From Labilithrix sp. (GTDB lineage: Bacteria > Myxococcota_A > Polyangia > Polyangiales > Polyangiaceae), in NCBI GenBank assembly GCA_019637175.1, contig JAHBWD010000008.1:124001-188000 (forward strand): a DNA stretch of 64,000 bases, given 5' to 3'. Position numbers and translations under genes: made by a program. The notes under the pieces were generated by a model, which saw nothing but the letters and a program-made list of their open reading frames with translations, was not told the DNA's origin and ran no database searches. Positions 31,202 to 42,965 of this stretch are shown here, piece by piece; position 1 is the first letter of the stretch; every line of letters begins with the position of its first letter.

Positions 31202-32158
31202 TTGACGCCCCGGCTCCGGCTTCGCTCCGCGCTGCTCATGCTCGCCGTCCTCACGGGCGGCGGAGCCGGACGGGCCCAGCCCGCGAAGACGGAGCCGCCT
31301 CCGGCGAAGGAGCCTCCGCACGCCGACGTCGAAGGCGTGTTCCCTCCCGTCATCGACGTCCCCGAGCCGCGGCGCGTGCACTGGCCCGGCCGAAGGTTCT
31401 CGACCGCCGACTGGATCATCACCGGCGCCGGCGCCGCGATGGCGCTCGCCGGCGCGATCATCCCGCCGCGATCGCAACACCTGCGCGGCGGGATCCTCTT
31501 CGACGAAGGCGCGCGCGACTTCCTGCGCCTCGACACGGCGCAGGCGCGCTTCGTCGCCCGCGACGGCAGCGACGTCATCCTCTCGCTCGAGGCGACGTGG
31601 CCCTTCTTCGTCGACGCGCTCATCACGACGTGGTGGTGGCGCGCGAGCCCCGACACCGCGGCGCAGATGGCGCTCGTCGACGCGCAGGCGCTCGCGGTCG
31701 TCACCGGCCTCCAGGGCGTCACCAACACGCTCGTCAGCCGCGAGCGCCCGTACGGCCGGAACTGCGGGACGGAGATCTTGCCGGAGCAGACGATCGACTG
31801 CCAAGGCAGCGTTCGCTACCGCAGCTTCTTCAGCGGGCACGCGGCGTTCTCGTTCATGAGCGCCGGGCTCATCTGCGTTCATCACCTCGAGCTCGATCTG
31901 CTCGGCGGCGGCGCGCCCGACGTCATCACGTGCGTCACCGCGTACACGGGCGCGGCGATCACCGCCACGCTCCGGACGATGGGCGACATGCACTACGCCT
32001 CCGACGTCATCGTCGGCTCGCTCGTGGGGACGACGCTCGGCATCGCGATCCCTCTCTGGCACTACCGGGGCGGCGAGAAGAAGGAGCGCGACAGGCACGG
32101 CGTCGACGTCCACCTCGTGCCGGTGAACGGCGGCATCGGCGTCGGAGGCACGTTCTAG
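31202..32158 (+). CDS. PAP2-family phosphatase, exported
   Basis: A 318-residue protein with an N-terminal signal sequence and the PAP2 acid-phosphatase motifs: VSRERPYGRNCG (about 178-190), SFFSGHAAFSFMSAG (about 209-224) and TLRTMGDMHYASDVIVGSLVG (about 257-278). These contain the catalytic His residues and phosphate-binding Arg/Ser. Several hydrophobic helices flank them. Members dephosphorylate phosphatidate, undecaprenyl pyrophosphate or similar lipids at the outer face of the membrane. The start is a TTG at 31202 (an ATG at 31238 would shorten the signal peptide). The stop TAG is immediately followed by the ATG of the next gene. Confidence 0.88.
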   Translation: MTPRLRLRSALLMLAVLTGGGAGRAQPAKTEPPPAKEPPHADVEGVFPPVIDVPEPRRVHWPGRRFSTADWIITGAGAAMALAGAIIPPRSQHLRGGILFDEGARDFLRLDTAQARFVARDGSDVILSLEATWPFFVDALITTWWWRASPDTAAQMALVDAQALAVVTGLQGVTNTLVSRERPYGRNCGTEILPEQTIDCQGSVRYRSFFSGHAAFSFMSAGLICVHHLELDLLGGGAPDVITCVTAYTGAAITATLRTMGDMHYASDVIVGSLVGTTLGIAIPLWHYRGGEKKERDRHGVDVHLVPVNGGIGVGGTF

Positions 32159-33034
32159 ATGAAGGCGCGCACCGCGCTCCTCGCCGCGCTCGTCATCGCC
32201 TCCGTCGCGCGCGAAGCGCGGGCGATCGAGCCGGGCATGTCGAACCCGGGGAGCGCCGATCCGCCGCTCCCTCCGCTGGCGCCGCGCGACGACCTCATCG
32301 ATCGGGGCGTCCCGCGAACGTGGGACGCAGGGCCGGTGCGCCCGTTCGTCTCGACGACGCTCGACGTCGGCTGGATCTACGTGCGGCCGCGCATCTCCGC
32401 CGGCTACGGGCGTCCTTTCAGCTCGTGGATCGGCGTCGACGCGAACCCGGTCGTCTCCGGGCAAGGCATCGGCGCCTACGGCGGCATGCGCCTCGCGTTG
32501 CCCCGCTTCGATCTGCGCGTCGGGACGCGGTTCTTCGGTGCCTTCAGCCGCTCGTACCTCGATCCGAAAGAGAGCTACGACCGCCTCGATCTCACCTCGA
32601 CGCTCAACGATCCGTCGCAGGTCGTCACGCACGAAGCCGAGATCGAGTTCTCCTTGCCCCTCGGTCCGGGCGACTTCATCGGGCTCATGAGCGGCTCGTA
32701 CGTGCGCAACGTGCCCGACGGCAAATACGTCTTCGAAGAGGCGCTGCGCGTCGTCGTGAGCCCTCCGCTCGTGTGGCGCGCGCGCGGAGGCTACGTCCTC
32801 CGCTTCGGGTCGTTCCGCCAGCACAGCCTCGGCGTCGTCGCCGACGTGCTCGACGTCCCCAAGCGCGACGACTCCAAGACGCTGCGCCTCGGGCCCGTGA
32901 TCCGGGTCGTCCTCAGCCGGCGCGTCGAGGTGCGCGGCGCCTTCGTCCCGACGATCCTGAGCCAGGACTCGCTCGGCCTCACCGGCGGCGACTTCACGGA
33001 GCTCGGCTTCCGCTACCGCTGGGCGACGGAATGA
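32159..33034 (+). CDS. Exported outer-membrane beta-barrel-like protein
   Basis: A 291-residue protein with a signal peptide (cleavage near AREARAI, about residue 22) and a mature part of alternating amphipathic strands (FVSTTLDVGWIYVRPRISAGYG, YGGMRLALPRFDLRVGTRFFGAF, LRLGPVIRVVLSRRVEVRGAF). It ends in GFRYRW, which fits a barrel. The ATG directly abuts the stop of the PAP2 gene (TAGATG), so the pair is coupled and may act together on envelope lipids. Not assigned to a named family. Confidence 0.78.
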   Translation: MKARTALLAALVIASVAREARAIEPGMSNPGSADPPLPPLAPRDDLIDRGVPRTWDAGPVRPFVSTTLDVGWIYVRPRISAGYGRPFSSWIGVDANPVVSGQGIGAYGGMRLALPRFDLRVGTRFFGAFSRSYLDPKESYDRLDLTSTLNDPSQVVTHEAEIEFSLPLGPGDFIGLMSGSYVRNVPDGKYVFEEALRVVVSPPLVWRARGGYVLRFGSFRQHSLGVVADVLDVPKRDDSKTLRLGPVIRVVLSRRVEVRGAFVPTILSQDSLGLTGGDFTELGFRYRWATE

Positions 33035-33057
33035 CCGCGGTGTTCTAGACTCGGAGC

Positions 33058-35501
<2,444 letters not shown>

Positions 35502-35505
<4 letters not shown>

Positions 35506-35816
35506 GTCGCTTGCGCGCGTGCGTGCTCGGCCATGATCCGCCGGAGCTCTTCGGCCGCGCGCGACACGGCGCCTTCGCCGCCGGTCGCGACGCCGCGCGC
35601 CTCGAGCGCTCCCTCGAGCAGACGCGCCGTCACGTGACAGTGCGTACCGGTCGCCGCCACGCCGAAGCGGACGAGCATGCTGTGGACGCGACGCCGGTGC
35701 CGCCCGAGCGCGCGGACGAGCGCGTGCTCGACGTGATCTTCGAGCGACATGCTCACTTCCATGTTCGTGCACCGGATCTCGAACCGGATCGGTGCAGGCG
35801 GCGCTCCTCGCGTCAC
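35502..35816 (-). CDS. Short ribosome hibernation (HPF/RaiA, sigma-54 modulation)-like protein
   Basis: A 104-residue protein. The opening (PIRFEIRCTNMEVSMSLEDHVEHALVRAL) follows the HPF/RaiA pattern of a strand, then an alpha helix, then RHRRRVHSMLVRFG and a third strand (THCHVTARL). The GTG start at 35816 is preceded by AAGGGAAAG at good spacing and keeps the first beta-strand, which a start at the internal ATG would lose. HPF-family proteins bind the 30S decoding centre and promote ribosome dimerisation or silencing. The usual conserved glycine-rich loop is shortened here, so function is inferred. Its stop overlaps the convergent kinase stop by 4 bases. Confidence 0.72.
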
Positions 35817-35938
35817 CGCGCTTTCCCTTCGAACCGAACTGACGTAGCAATTCGCAACGGCGGACCCTCGAGGCCCAATCCACGTTGCGTGCCAGCGAGG
35901 CAGCCTGTTTTCCTTCAAGAATTCACGGTGATAGGCCC

Positions 35939-35979
35939 GAATCTTGTCCGTCGAAGCCGACACGCGCAGGAATCTTGTC
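35939..35979. promoter_or_regulatory. Two 10-bp direct repeats before the histidine kinase operon
   Basis: GAATCTTGTC occurs at 35939-35948 and 35970-35979, 31 bp apart (about three helical turns), in the divergent 253-bp gap between the HPF-like gene and the kinase at 36070. The spacing suits a regulator binding one DNA face. Confidence 0.35.
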
Positions 35980-36069
35980 GGAAATGACCGACGGATCGAG
36001 GCCCTCGAGCAGCGCCGACCGCCGGGCGCGTGCGACCGATCGCTCGACTCGCTAAAGTGCGCGAAAGAA

Positions 36070-37541
36070 ATGGCGGGCCGTTCCCTCCGGCTTTCGACGC
36101 GCCTCGGAATTTCCCACGGCGTCCTCGTCGCGCTCCTCGTGATCCTGCTGGGCTTCACGCTCCAGGGGCTCGTTCGAATGCTGAGCCTCGTCGTCGACAT
36201 CCGCGATCAGCGCCTCTCGAGCGTCGACGCCGAAGAAGAGCTGCACCGCGCCGCATGGAAGATCGAGGTCGCGATGAGGCACGGCCGCGCGTCTTGCCTC
36301 GCCGATCCAGCCGCGCCCGAGGTGCGCGGGTCGATCGCGGAGCCGCGCGCCGATCTCGCGCGCGTGCTCGAGTCGCCTCAAGCGCCCGAGCCGCTCCGCT
36401 CGGCGGCGCAGCTCTACCTGGAGCTCGCCGACGCCGCGCTCGAAGGCGACACGTGCGCGTTCCTCGTCGCCCCTTCGACCGAGAGCCAGCGCATCAAGCT
36501 CGACGAAGAGCTCACCAACATCTGGATCGACCGGCTCAAAGAGCTCCACACCGGCATCCAGAACGACGAGGATCAGGCGCGACAGATCGGCAACGTCACG
36601 ACGATCGTCGGCATCGTCGTCGCGCTCGTCGCCGCAGGCGCCGCGATCGGCATCGCGCGCTCGACGGGCCGCAGCGTCGCCGAGCCGATCAGGGTCCTCG
36701 CCGCGTCGGCGACGCGCCTCGGCGAGGGCGACTTCGCCCCGATCCCCTCGGTGTCGGGGCCGCGCGAGGTCGAAGAGCTCTGGCGCGATCTCGAGCGCGC
36801 GAGAGAGCGTCTCCTCGAGCTCGATCAGCTGAAGCAGAGCTTCCTCGCCTCGGTCTCTCACGAGATGCGCTCGCCGCTCACGTCGGTTCGCGAAGCGCTC
36901 GCGCTGCTCGCCGACGGAACATGCGGCGACCTCACGCCCAAGCAGCGCCGCATCGCGGAGCTCGCCATGCGCGCGTGCGAGCGCGAGGTGCGGATCGTCG
37001 AAGCGCTCCTCGATCTGTCGCGCTTCCGCTCGGGGCTCCCGCTCAAGCGCGAGGCCGCGTGCGACATCGATCAGGTGATCGAGGCCGCGGTCGACGACGA
37101 GCGCGCAGACGCCGACCGCAGAGGCGTGCGGATCGAGGTCGGCGGCGGCGAGTCGACGCCCCTGCTCCAGATCGACTCGGCGCTCGTCGAGCGCGCGATC
37201 GCCAACCTCGTGCGCAACGCCGTCTCGGTCTCCCGCACGGGCCAGAGCGTTCGGGTGCAGCGCAGCGTCGTCGAAGTCGACGGCCAGCGAACGCTCGCCG
37301 TCGACGTGATCGACGACGGCCCCGGCCTGCCCGAAGAGCTGCGCGGCGTGCTCTTCCGTCCGTTCTCGACCGCGGCCGTCTCGAGCGTCGGCCGCCCCGC
37401 GGGGATCGGCCTCGGCCTCTCGTTCGCGCGCGAGGTCGCGCGGGCGCACGGCGGCGACATCAAGCTGCCCCGCGAGGATACGAAGGGAACGACGTTCCGG
37501 ATCGAGCTACCGCTGCAACCCACGCCGCCGTCGAGGGCGGA

Positions 37542-37545
<4 letters not shown>
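36070..37545 (+). CDS. Membrane sensor histidine kinase
   Basis: A 491-residue classical sensor kinase. Transmembrane helix 1 is at about 15-36 (VLVALLVILLGFTLQGLV). A periplasmic helical sensor region runs from about 37 to 175, with two cysteines (SCLAD and DTCAF). Transmembrane helix 2 is at about 178-200. Then come HAMP, HisKA (ASVSHEMRSPLTSV, His near 262) and HATPase (NLVRNAV, DDGPGLPEE, GIGLGLSFAREVARAHGG). The ATG at 36070 places the first helix near the N-terminus; the longer upstream frame is not supported. The next gene starts inside its stop codon (GTGA), so it is a bona fide kinase-regulator pair. Confidence 0.93.
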
Positions 37546-38984
<1,439 letters not shown>

Positions 38985-39031
38985 ACCGGCGACGCTTCTC
39001 AGCTGCATGGAGGTTGGCTAGCTTCGGCGGC

Positions 39032-40498
39032 ATGCCAAGGGGCGCCTCGTCGGCGTTGGGGTTTGGTGCCATGGATCTGATCGCGCTCTTCGACTTCGTC
39101 GACGGCGCGGTCTTCTCTGCCGAGGTCGAGAGCCTCGCCGTGACGTTGCGGGGCGCCCGATCCGGCGAACGGCTCGGCCGACCTTGCGACGTCGCGATCG
39201 ACGCGGCCGAGTTCTGGCGCTTCGTGCCGGATCACGAGAGAGCCGAGGTGCTCGAGGTCCTCCGCGCGGTCGCCGCCGACGGCGTCGCTCGATCCATCGA
39301 GCACCCGGCGCGGATCGCCGGCCGACCCGACGCGTGGTTTCGCACGAGCGCGAGGGCGCTCGACGCGGATGACGGCCCTCGGCTCGTCGGCGTCATCATG
39401 GACATCACCAACGTTCACCACGTCGAGACGCAGTCGCTCGAGATCGAGAGCTGGCTCGTCGCGCTCGGCGAGACGATGCCGCTCGACTTCTGGATCTGCG
39501 ATCTCGACGGCGCCTGCGTCCTCCAGAACCCCGCGTCGCGGCATCGCCGCGGAAACCTCTTGGGGAGGACGAGCCCAGACTGGGATCGATGCACCCAGCG
39601 CGCGCTGCGCGGCGAATCCACGCGCGAGGAGCTGGTGGCCGAGCTCGCCGGTGCGGGGCGCCACTACGTTCGCATCGTGTCGCCCGTCCGAAGAGACGGC
39701 GCCGTCCACGCCGTGCTCGGCGTCGAGATCGACGTCACCGAGCTCAAGGAGACCGAGGAGCGCCTGCGTCGATCGCTCGCCGAGCTCCGAGAGACGCAAG
39801 ACTCGCTCGTGCGGCGCAAGCAGCTCGCGGCGATGGGCGAGATGTCTGCGCTCGTCGCCCACGAAGTGCGCAACCCTCTCGGCGTGGTCTCGAACGCGCT
39901 CGCGCTCCTGCGCAGGCAGACGACGGGATCGCCCGCGACCGAGCTCTGCGAGATCATCGACGAGGAGGTGAAGCGGCTCGATCGCCTGGTCGCGAACCTC
40001 CTCGACTCCGTTCGCCCGATGAGGCTCGAGCTCGCGCCGGCGCTCGTCGAAGAGGTCGTCGACGGGGCGCTGGCCCACGCGCTTCGCGCCGACGGGCGCG
40101 AACGAGGCATCCGCGTCCATCGAAGCGTCGATCACACGATCCCTCCGATGCTGGTCGACGCGAACCTCCTCGACAGGGCGCTCAGGAACGTCTTCCAGAA
40201 CGCGCTCCAGGCCATGCCGTCGAGCGGCGACCTCTTCCTCGCCGTCGAGCGCGAGCTCGACGCCGACGGCGCGTGGACGCGCGTTTCCATCCGCGACAGC
40301 GGGCCCGGTCTCCCCCAAGACGTGCGCGATCGGATGTTCGATCCCTTCGTGACGACGCGCGCGACGGGCAGCGGGCTCGGGCTCACCATCGTGCGTCGCG
40401 TCGTCGAGGAGCACCACGGCCGCCTCGAAATCTCGAGCGAGGCCGGGTGCGGCACGACGTGCGTGCTCCGCCTCCCCCTCCCTTCCTCCGCCGGGTGA
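39032..40498 (+). CDS. PAS-domain sensor histidine kinase (soluble)
   Basis: A 488-residue kinase with two PAS-like domains (about 20-130 and 140-250; the second ends HAVLGVEIDVTELKE), a coiled linker, HisKA of the NtrB-like type (MGEMSALVAHEVRNPLGVV, His near 281) and HATPase (NVFQNALQAMP, DSGPGLPQ, GSGLGLTIVRRVVEEHHG). No transmembrane segment. It begins 47 bases after the NtrC-type regulator, which makes that regulator a possible second partner. The start is ATG 39032; ATG 39071 (MDLIALFDF) is an equally reasonable choice. Confidence 0.9.
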   Translation: MPRGASSALGFGAMDLIALFDFVDGAVFSAEVESLAVTLRGARSGERLGRPCDVAIDAAEFWRFVPDHERAEVLEVLRAVAADGVARSIEHPARIAGRPDAWFRTSARALDADDGPRLVGVIMDITNVHHVETQSLEIESWLVALGETMPLDFWICDLDGACVLQNPASRHRRGNLLGRTSPDWDRCTQRALRGESTREELVAELAGAGRHYVRIVSPVRRDGAVHAVLGVEIDVTELKETEERLRRSLAELRETQDSLVRRKQLAAMGEMSALVAHEVRNPLGVVSNALALLRRQTTGSPATELCEIIDEEVKRLDRLVANLLDSVRPMRLELAPALVEEVVDGALAHALRADGRERGIRVHRSVDHTIPPMLVDANLLDRALRNVFQNALQAMPSSGDLFLAVERELDADGAWTRVSIRDSGPGLPQDVRDRMFDPFVTTRATGSGLGLTIVRRVVEEHHGRLEISSEAGCGTTCVLRLPLPSSAG

Positions 40499-40501
40499 GC
40501 C

Positions 40502-40894
40502 ATGGGATCGATCTCGATCGACACTTCGAAATGGCCGATCGTCGTCCACACGGCCGACGGAACTCCCTCCAACGAGGCGATCGACGACTACATCCGCGAG
40601 GCGACCGACATCCTCTTGCGCGGCGAGCCTCACGTGACCGTCCTCGACGCGCGACGCGTCGGGAAGGCGACGGCCTACACGCGCGCGCGATCTCGCGAGT
40701 GGCTGCGCGAACGCCGCCCGGAGCTCGCGTCGTACTGCCTCGGCGCCGTCTACGTCGTGGGCTCGCCGCTCTTGCGATTCGTCGTGATGACGGTGCTCGT
40801 CGTGGCTCGCCTGCCGATGCCCTATCGGGTGTGCGAAGAGCTCGAAGAGGGAATGGCGTGGGCGCGTGAACGCCTGGCGCACGCCGGCGTCTAG
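40502..40894 (+). CDS. SpoIIAA/STAS-like small protein
   Basis: A 130-residue protein starting 3 bases after the kinase stop. The order of strands and helices (WPIVVHTADGTPSNEAIDDYIREA, HVTVLDARRVG, ARSREWLRER, YCLGAVYVVGSPLLRFVVMTVLVV) resembles SpoIIAA-like proteins of the STAS/CRAL-TRIO group. The hydrophobic stretch near 93-103 may contact lipid or membrane. Placement directly after a histidine kinase suggests a role in the same signalling unit. Its end overlaps the convergent TPR lipoprotein by 4 bases. The fold assignment is inference. Confidence 0.72.
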   Translation: MGSISIDTSKWPIVVHTADGTPSNEAIDDYIREATDILLRGEPHVTVLDARRVGKATAYTRARSREWLRERRPELASYCLGAVYVVGSPLLRFVVMTVLVVARLPMPYRVCEELEEGMAWARERLAHAGV

Positions 40895-41715
40895 AGGCCC
40901 GCGCGCCGCGCTTCCGGCGCGAGGATCTTCGCGCACGACTTGCCCGTGTTCGTCTCCTCGGAGATCTCCTTGCAGCGCTGGCAGTCTTCGCGGCCTTCCG
41001 CGGTCCGCCCGAGGCGCAGGCGAACGCGGCAGCGCGCTTCCCATGCATCTTGCAACTTTTCACACTCGGGGTCGGCGGTCAGCGCCGGCGTGAGGCTCGC
41101 CTCGGCGGCCGCGAAATCGCCCTTCTTCTCGTAGGCGATCCCGAGCCGATAATGACCGACGCAGAACCGCGGCTCGGTCACCGAGTTCTTGAGCGACTTG
41201 ATGCCTTCGTCGAGCTGGCCGGCGCAGACCTGCGCGAGGCCCAGGTTCCCCCAAGCGTAGTAGGGGTGCACGTAGGCGGGATCGCGCGTGAGCGGCTCGA
41301 GGACGGTGATCGCCTCCTTGCACCGCTTCTGGTGGATCAGCACCTGGCCGAGCATGTTTTTGGCGTCGCGAAAGTCGGGGTTGGCCTTGAGCGCCGCGCG
41401 CGCGTACTTCTCGACCTCGTCGAGCTTGCAGTCGATCGACTCCATCCCTCGGTTCGTCGAGCAGAACGAGAGATGAATCACGGCGATGAAGTACTGCGCC
41501 TTGTCGTTGTCTTCGTTGAGGCTCACCGACTTCATCGCGTGGTCGAGCGCGGCGCGTGGGTTGTTCTTCATGAACAGATCGCGCGCGAGATCGTACTCGG
41601 CGTCGCTCTGCCGCTCCGGGCTCTGCGCTCCGGCGCCCCCCTTGCCGGCGCACGCGGCGACGGAGAGGAGCGAAACGAGACCGATCACGCCGAGGAACGT
41701 GCTGGTGCGCGCCAT
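40891..41715 (-). CDS. TPR-repeat lipoprotein (Tgl/PilF-like)
   Basis: A 274-residue protein with a lipobox (SVAACAG, Cys near residue 20) followed by at least five TPR-like helix pairs (EYDLARDLFMKNNPRAALDHA, AQYFIAVIHLSFC, AKNMLGQVLIHQKRCKEAI, AWGNLGLAQVCAGQLDEGI, HYRLGIAYEKKGDFAAAEA). Tgl/PilF lipoproteins of this design assemble type IV pilus secretins at the outer membrane. Here no pilus gene is nearby, so only general TPR scaffolding is claimed. A GGGAGG site precedes the ATG. It is 41 bases downstream of the gene at 42776 and probably co-transcribed with it. Confidence 0.85.
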   Translation of the reverse strand: MARTSTFLGVIGLVSLLSVAACAGKGGAGAQSPERQSDAEYDLARDLFMKNNPRAALDHAMKSVSLNEDNDKAQYFIAVIHLSFCSTNRGMESIDCKLDEVEKYARAALKANPDFRDAKNMLGQVLIHQKRCKEAITVLEPLTRDPAYVHPYYAWGNLGLAQVCAGQLDEGIKSLKNSVTEPRFCVGHYRLGIAYEKKGDFAAAEASLTPALTADPECEKLQDAWEARCRVRLRLGRTAEGREDCQRCKEISEETNTGKSCAKILAPEARRAGL

Positions 41716-41756
41716 GTCTGCCTCCCTATCAGGAGGCCGCGAGAACGGCCCACTTT

Positions 41757-42776
41757 CTAGCGCTTGGGCGGCGGCGGCGCGGGCGGCTTGGCGACGATGT
41801 GGTGCTCCGAGGTCACCTCTTCGTCGTCGTCGAGGCCGTAGCTCGGCTTCACGTTGGGAAGGCCCATGGCGGTGGGCTGAACCATCGCGTAGCCCATGTC
41901 GCCGGGCCCGGCGAGCTCGGGCCACGCCGAATCGGCCACCGGCTGGAGGGAGCCGTCGTTCGGACCGGCGACGATTTGCTCACCCTCCGCCCCCTTCTCC
42001 TCCATGGGGAAGTCCGGGATCGCGATCCCCGGCACCTCGCTGCCGCGAACGGCGGGCTCGGCGGGGGCGGGCTCGACCGGCTGGGTGGGCACGAGGCCGA
42101 CCTTCTTCGCCAGCGCGTCGGTCGCGAAGAGCAGCGCCTCTTGCGCGGTCTTGGCGAGCACCGTGTCCCAACCGAGCGCCGCGACGATCCCGGCGGGCGT
42201 GCCGTTGCCGCTGGCGTGGATGCTCCGCACCCAGCTCACGATCTGATCCTTGCTCAGCGTGTCGCAGATCGTGTCGGTGCCCTTGAGGCGGCCGCCGCGG
42301 CCTTCGAGGTTCTCGAGGAACCACTTGTCGTCGAAGAGCCCGAGCTCGCGCGCCGTCGCCAGCGCCTTCTGCACCGGCGCGCCGTTGACCTTGCCCGCGC
42401 GCCAGAACGCCCACCAATCGGAGAGCGGAACCCAGTCGATCAAGACCGCCGCGGTCACGCCCTGCTCGATGGCATCGACGTCGATGTCGCCCGCCAGGAT
42501 CGCGTCGTGCACGACGGTGCGGATCCGCTCGTCATCGTCGCGGAGCGCCGCCTTCGCGCCGCGGATGCCCCAGCCCGCGACGATCGGCGCGCGCACCTCG
42601 CGCGGTATGTGCAGAAAGAGCCGATCGGTCGCCTTGGCGGCGTCGTGCGGAAAGAACGTGTCGACCAGCTCCTTCGCGTCGCGAACGCGCGCCGTCTCCG
42701 TCCGGCGGAGCTCCTCCATCGCGAGGCAGAACTTCGTCACCGGATCTTGGCGATTGTTCCTCGGCTTCGGGTCCAT
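41757..42776 (-). CDS. Hypothetical cytoplasmic protein with Pro-rich C-terminus
   Basis: A 339-residue protein. Residues about 1-215 are helical, with a conserved-looking core (FFPHDAAKATDRLFLHIPREVRAPIV, WVPLSDWWAFWRAGKVNG). The C-terminal third is acidic and Pro-rich and ends PPPPKR. No signal peptide and no recognised family. Its start codon lies at the edge of a group II intron 3' remnant, so the translation start region (TAGGA about 9 bases before the ATG) appears to derive from intron sequence. It is probably co-transcribed with the TPR lipoprotein downstream. Confidence 0.8.
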   Translation of the reverse strand: MDPKPRNNRQDPVTKFCLAMEELRRTETARVRDAKELVDTFFPHDAAKATDRLFLHIPREVRAPIVAGWGIRGAKAALRDDDERIRTVVHDAILAGDIDVDAIEQGVTAAVLIDWVPLSDWWAFWRAGKVNGAPVQKALATARELGLFDDKWFLENLEGRGGRLKGTDTICDTLSKDQIVSWVRSIHASGNGTPAGIVAALGWDTVLAKTAQEALLFATDALAKKVGLVPTQPVEPAPAEPAVRGSEVPGIAIPDFPMEEKGAEGEQIVAGPNDGSLQPVADSAWPELAGPGDMGYAMVQPTAMGLPNVKPSYGLDDDEEVTSEHHIVAKPPAPPPPKR

Positions 42777-42784
42777 TGGTAGAT

Positions 42785-42920
42785 CCTACTTTCCCTGCCG
42801 CCGTTTGGCGGCCGTTAGAGCAAGACCCCCTTTCAAACCGTGCGTGCGGATTTCCCGCACACGGCTTACCGGTGGTCTCTCGTGGAGCCGCATTACGCCG
42901 CCTTGGTCGGGAGAGCCCGA
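42785..42920 (-). ncRNA. Group II intron 3' remnant (domains V and VI)
   Basis: The minus-strand sequence complementary to 42835-42867 is 33 nt and folds exactly as group II domain V. It has an 8-bp basal helix starting AAGCCGUG and closing CACGGUUU (G-U at the AGC triad), a two-base CG bulge on the 3' side, a short upper helix and a GAAA loop. A GAAAGGGGG linker follows, then a hairpin GCCGCC-AAAC-GGCGGC (42797-42812) and the end GGATCTACC, fitting domain VI. Another hairpin, GGTCGGG-CTCT-CCCGACC (42905-42922), lies 5' of domain V. No reverse transcriptase gene and no room for domains I-IV, so it is a truncated relic. Confidence 0.8.
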
Positions 42921-42965
42921 CCATCGACCTGCCTTTCCACGACGCACCACCCCTCGAGAGTACAC

